Shown here piece after piece: positions 61,601 to 64,000 of a stretch of DNA of 64,000 nt. The stretch covers positions 1 to 64,000 of the forward strand of contig CAZFBS010000007.1 of the NCBI GenBank assembly GCA_964517265.1, given 5' to 3'. Position numbers and translations under genes: made by a program. The notes beneath the pieces were generated by a model. That model had not been told where the DNA came from. It did not search any database and worked only from the letters and a program-made list of their open reading frames with translations. This DNA is from REEP01 sp964517265. GTDB taxonomy: Bacteria; Pseudomonadota; Alphaproteobacteria; Rhodospirillales; Defluviicoccaceae. The stretch's first letter is position 1. The number at the start of each line of letters is the position of its first letter.

Positions 61601-63057
61601 CCGTGTTGACCGTCGATGTTCGCAACGGGACCGTCTTTGCGAACGGTCAAGTTCGGGATCTTGGGCCGACCCCGCTCGTCCTGACCGGCGAAATGCCTTT
61701 GGCCATCGACGCCGAGACTCTTCAACCAAGAGAGCGCGAAACGACGCCAATCCGTGCCCAGGTCAACTGGCAGGGGGACTTGCGCTCCCTCACGCAGCTG
61801 GCGCCCCTTGCCGATCAGCGGGTTGCCGGCGCGGCGACGATCGATGTCGCGGTGAGGGGAACACTGGAACAGCCCACTGCGTCCGGCCGCATCGTCGTCC
61901 GCAACGGCACCTACGAGCACCTGGTCTATGGCACCCTGATCCGCAATATGGAGTTGACGGCGGGCGTTGACGATCGACAGACGGTACGGGTCTCCCTGAC
62001 CGGCACCGATGGCGCCGCGGGTCGCGTCAGCGCCGAAGGGCGGGCGGATCTGGCGGAACTGGAAGGGGAGCCCATCGTGCTCGATGTCGACTTGCGCAAC
62101 ATGACGCTGGTCCGCCGCGATGATGTGACGGCAGCGGCGGCCGGGCGGCTCTCCTATCGTGGAACAGCCACGAGCGGCCTGCTCTCGGGGCGGGTGGAGA
62201 CGACAGGGGTCGAGGTCAGTCTTCTCGGCGGCGTCCCGCCCTCGGTTGTCACTCTCGATGTGATCGAAGTCCGCGAGGGGGAGCGGATCGACGTCGCGCC
62301 GCCGAGCGCAGGGCCGCCGGTGACCCCCGACGAGGCGATTCGGCTCGACCTCTCGCTGGTCATGCCCAATCGTGTGTTCGTTCGCGGCCGCGGGTTGGAC
62401 TCGGAGTGGAGCGGCAATCTCGATATCGGCGGGACGGTGACCGACGTACGCGTGATCGGCTCGCTGCAGGTGATTCGCGGCACGTTCGATCTGGTCGGCA
62501 CCGAGTTCGACCTTGAGAACAGCGCGATTCGCTTTGACGGGGACCGGCAGCTCACCCCTCGCCTGGACATCGAGGCCACCCATGTGGCGCGGGATCTCAC
62601 CGCGACCATCCGCGTCACCGGAACGCCGAACGCACCGGAGCTGGCACTAACCTCGAACCCGAGCTTGCCGGAGAGCGAAATTTTTGCGCAGGTTCTGTTC
62701 GGCAGATCGTCCGGAGAGCTTGGACCGGCGGAAATGGTCGAGATCGCGATGGCGCTGGACACCCTCACCGGTGGTGGAGGGAGGCTGGGCGGAGGCGCCC
62801 TGGGGACCCTGCGCGAGACGTTCGGCCTGACACGGCTTTCCATCGGGACCGGGGAGGGCGGAGATCCGGAGGTGAGAGCGGGCCGCTATCTCACCGACAG
62901 GATCTACGTGGAAACGGTCCAGGGCACGCGCCCGGGCTCGTCGAAATTCCGCGCCGAGGTGGAATTGACCGACCAGTTGGCGTTGGAAGCGGAAACCGGC
63001 GACGTTAGCCAGGATACCGGGGAATATGTTGGGGTGAGATGGCGCTACGATTATTGA
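58636..63057 (+). CDS. tamB: Translocation and assembly module protein TamB
   Basis: A 1473-residue inner-membrane-anchored protein spanning the periplasm. An N-terminal helix (ALLATVAVVVGVLVAVLGGG) is followed by over 1,300 residues of beta-rich AsmA/DUF490-like repeats forming a long groove thought to conduct lipids or help assemble outer-membrane proteins with TamA. The C-terminal DUF490/TamB domain includes LALTSNPSLPESEIFAQVLFG and the closing GEYVGVRWRYDY. The ATG at 58636 follows the tamA stop by one base. Confidence 0.93.
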   Translation: MARASVMFRGLAAALLATVAVVVGVLVAVLGGGLVFVQTEFGRQTLADAIEGMLSAPGAEVTIGKIGSGLPARLAVSDVVMRDEDGVWLTVDRAVLDWRPLALLRRQLHVDDIRAGGIDLIRLPPAAEETEPEEPGQPFEVPSLPVDVRIDSIAITDVTLGEQVVGERMTLDVAGQLSAPTERAFQTRLEVQRTDRPGLVATLDATLDPATQVLGVDADVTEPEGGLIARLAGLEPYPPVDLQLEGRGPLRDWQGRLTATAGELVALDATIGIARTETLTLSLSGTAELAALIDPPLRAIAEDALEFDVLVIETAEEKYRLERMTLRSDAIEAAASGVVDLGEQTLDLSLGLASRDATRLNAALEGIVLGKLALDASASGALALPQIAVTGVINDVQIPDVASAQTVSLQARAEPIERQRNDAEVVSFAADVEADGMAVADPSLAGLTADSLSAVARGQLDMGTMVLTVDEAVLASGPSRISADGWMNLDNGDAEASVETDIGDLSGLGAAMDQRLSGALESRARVDGNIQTQVLREGTLEGLIYDLSFHDPAIDEVIGDRVTVSATYAVDGDKGSLDADIRAGEALNARLAGTLTDGLQRLMARYRIEAPRLAVIGEAFNLPIAGALVLSGTAEGDPINPSVVATARLTDGQIADFAVSRAELNAVAETVARAPTGEVTLTAATEAGPVDVSALFDTQAESRFNLRSLSAKVPGLTVTGAGNVDFADSTVDGRLRAALEAAQGVEYGGSRIIGTGTMDVRLERAAGQQTAVFDLSAGPLAVRAGGEEQFQAASIVARGRVEDALGAPRIAAEASANEIGAAGSLAQSVKLNLDGPLTAAAFSLAIDEFGEPPLAVDAAGTLGLKDDTVRLGLQRLQGAFGEYPFALRRPATVVYTSPVIRIDDLAMDIAGGEVRADGSIGGAQTAATIDASLPAEVIGAAAEMELRGRIEANARLREQSGLIAGTIELRAIDIVQTTGSIAAAAPVNAVLTVDVRNGTVFANGQVRDLGPTPLVLTGEMPLAIDAETLQPRERETTPIRAQVNWQGDLRSLTQLAPLADQRVAGAATIDVAVRGTLEQPTASGRIVVRNGTYEHLVYGTLIRNMELTAGVDDRQTVRVSLTGTDGAAGRVSAEGRADLAELEGEPIVLDVDLRNMTLVRRDDVTAAAAGRLSYRGTATSGLLSGRVETTGVEVSLLGGVPPSVVTLDVIEVREGERIDVAPPSAGPPVTPDEAIRLDLSLVMPNRVFVRGRGLDSEWSGNLDIGGTVTDVRVIGSLQVIRGTFDLVGTEFDLENSAIRFDGDRQLTPRLDIEATHVARDLTATIRVTGTPNAPELALTSNPSLPESEIFAQVLFGRSSGELGPAEMVEIAMALDTLTGGGGRLGGGALGTLRETFGLTRLSIGTGEGGDPEVRAGRYLTDRIYVETVQGTRPGSSKFRAEVELTDQLALEAETGDVSQDTGEYVGVRWRYDY

Positions 63058-63076
63058 ACACGGTGGAGAGAAGCCG

Positions 63077-63688
63077 ATGACGTGCTGTGTTCCCCGCGGC
63101 CTGCCGTCGGCGGTGCCTGTCCAGTGGGTGGCTGCCATCCTGGCCGGATGCGCCGGGCGCCGGGACTTAAGGACAGTGAGCGAAACCCTCGGACTACTTA
63201 CGCCGCAAGTTCCGATCGTGATCGTGAGCACCGATGGCGATCCGCGGGGCTTGCAGGGGTGCGATGTTCCGGTGGTGGCGAGCGAAGCCGCGGGATCGGC
63301 CGGCATGCTGCTGGCTGCCCTCGACTGGGCCAAAGAGAACGCCTGGGAGATCCCCTGGGTTGCCACGGTCCCGGCAGGATGGGATCAGGTGCCGCCGGAT
63401 CTAATCGCGCGCCTCGCCGCTGCGGTCACCGGCTCCGGCGCCCAGGCCGCCTGCGTCGCCGACGCGGGCCGGCTGGTGCTTGAACTGGGCCTATGGCCGG
63501 TCAATTTGCGCCGGGAACTGCGCCGTTTTGTTGCCAGTGGGGAAGAAGGCAAAGAAAGAAGCCTGTTCGAGTGGGTTCGTGGCTTGGCGCTTGCCGTAGT
63601 CGATCTTCGCAGCCAGTGCAGCCCGGCTCCCTCCCCCGCGCCGCTCGCCGCGCCGGCAGAAGGCCCGCACCAACCGCACCCACGGTGA
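63077..63688 (+). CDS. MobA-like protein with degenerate nucleotide site
   Basis: A 203-residue protein resembling molybdenum cofactor guanylyltransferase. The N-terminal AAILAGCAGRRDLRTV replaces the LAGGxSxRMGxDK loop, so the GTP site is lost. Other parts fit MobA: GSAGMLLAALDWAKEN, IPWVATVPAGWDQVPPDLIA (where MobA has CDxPF), LVLELGLWPVNLRRELRRF and WVRGLALAVVDL. It follows tamB after 19 bases, with no other molybdenum-cofactor gene near. A Pro/Ala-rich tail closes it. A non-catalytic role is possible, or a distinct substrate. Confidence 0.65.
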   Translation: MTCCVPRGLPSAVPVQWVAAILAGCAGRRDLRTVSETLGLLTPQVPIVIVSTDGDPRGLQGCDVPVVASEAAGSAGMLLAALDWAKENAWEIPWVATVPAGWDQVPPDLIARLAAAVTGSGAQAACVADAGRLVLELGLWPVNLRRELRRFVASGEEGKERSLFEWVRGLALAVVDLRSQCSPAPSPAPLAAPAEGPHQPHPR

Positions 63689-63718
63689 AAGGGGGCGAGC
63701 GAGGCGGCTCGTCCCCTT
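63689..63718. terminator. 12-bp hairpin between convergent genes
   Basis: AAGGGGGCGAGC and GCTCGTCCCCTT pair over 12 bp with one G-T wobble around a GAGGCG loop, right after the MobA-like stop and before the end of the convergent minus-strand gene. It probably serves as a bidirectional terminator, though the T tract is short. Confidence 0.6.
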
Positions 63719-63767
63719 CCCGGGGGAGAGGCAGGCAAGGCCTTACCTCGTTCGAAAATGACCCCGG

Positions 63768-64000
63768 CTATTGCTGCTGACGCTGCTGCGGATCACCTTG
63801 GCGATTTTCATAACCCTGTTGCCGGTTTCCGCCATCATTGCGCTGGCGCTGTTGACCCGTATCCACTTCCTGAAACCCGAGCTGTTCGGCAACGCCAAGC
63901 GCCTGCAGGGTGGATAGATTCAACTGGCCCGTTTCCTCAAGACCTTCCTTTTGCTGGAACTCTCGGACTGCTGAGGACGTCTGCGGTCCCCACTTGCCAT
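63768..64000 (-). CDS. Peptidoglycan-binding-domain protein, C-terminal part (runs off window)
   Basis: The minus-strand frame enters from the window edge and stops at 63768-63770. It gives 76 residues beginning GKWGPQTSSAVREFQQKEGL, then TGQLNLSTLQALG, the standard PG_binding_1 pattern, and ends in a Gln/Arg-rich tail (QQRQRNDGGNRQQGYENRQG). The domain binds peptidoglycan; the rest of the protein lies outside, so its activity is unknown. Confidence 0.7.
   Translation of the reverse strand, partial: GKWGPQTSSAVREFQQKEGLEETGQLNLSTLQALGVAEQLGFQEVDTGQQRQRNDGGNRQQGYENRQGDPQQRQQQ

Overview
This is a GC-rich window from a chromosome whose gene content and order fit an alphaproteobacterium, most likely of the Rhodospirillales type. 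The main reasons are the local orders gltX-gltA-Gfo/Idh oxidoreductase, clpS-clpA, fliL-fliM-DUF6468-motE, rnd and aspS in divergent arrangement, and tamA-tamB. No transposase, integrase, CRISPR array, rRNA or tRNA gene was seen. It reads as core chromosome with a few decaying or specialised genes. Placement at genus level is not supported by what can be seen.

Layout. 1-4759: Gfo/Idh oxidoreductase, citrate synthase and glutamyl-tRNA synthetase on the minus strand, then a YjbQ protein. 4760-9302: a small conserved protein, a dienoyl-CoA-reductase-type SDR, an L-2-hydroxyglutarate-dehydrogenase-like flavoprotein, and a VWA plus membrane J-domain pair. 9432-17658: sugar-nucleotide and envelope genes (galU, ugd, phosphomannomutase/phosphoglucomutase, a D,D-carboxypeptidase with three SPOR repeats, pgm). 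18099-21950: clpS-clpA and a family III CoA-transferase. 21994-25805: small secreted, lipoprotein, GNAT, CAP and receiver-domain proteins. 26093-37370: two divergent flagellar operons, flgF-flgG-flgA-flgH (minus) and fliL-fliM-DUF6468-motE-two MotB-like genes-large TPR protein (plus), separated by a control region with palindromes. 37406-42361: ygiB/ygiC-like genes, a FAD/Rieske protein and speD-speE. 42390-44634: hsp20 and a second flagellar export operon (flhB-like, fliO, fliP). 44783-49286: a decayed agmatinase, a Dabb protein, a lipoprotein, an SDR, RNase D and a HAD phosphatase. 49436-52930: aspS, gmhA and a GmhB-type phosphatase fused to a degenerate nucleotidyltransferase. 52956-56413: msrA, a thioesterase, an orphan periplasmic binding protein and a TetR-type regulator. 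56673-63688: tamA-tamB and a degenerate MobA-like protein. The window ends inside a peptidoglycan-binding-domain protein on the minus strand.

How the genes work together. GalU, Ugd and the two phosphohexomutases supply UDP-glucose, UDP-glucuronate and mannose-1-P/glucose-1-P for envelope polysaccharide; GmhA and GmhB feed ADP-heptose for LPS. TamA/TamB, the SPOR carboxypeptidase and several lipoproteins are envelope-maintenance genes. The flagellar loci give rod, L-ring, switch, export and stator-related parts but no MotA in this window. SpeD and SpeE make spermidine from putrescine, while the nearby agmatinase is frameshifted, truncated and has lost metal ligands.

The most interesting points are the tandem MotB-like proteins, one of which lacks the channel aspartate; a hairpin covering the Shine-Dalgarno sequence of hsp20; a receiver protein without its phospho-acceptor aspartate; the fusion of a dead-looking nucleotidyltransferase to GmhB; a MobA relative without its nucleotide-binding loop; and the palindromes between the divergent flagellar operons. 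Function assignments come from motif recognition by eye; no database search was run.
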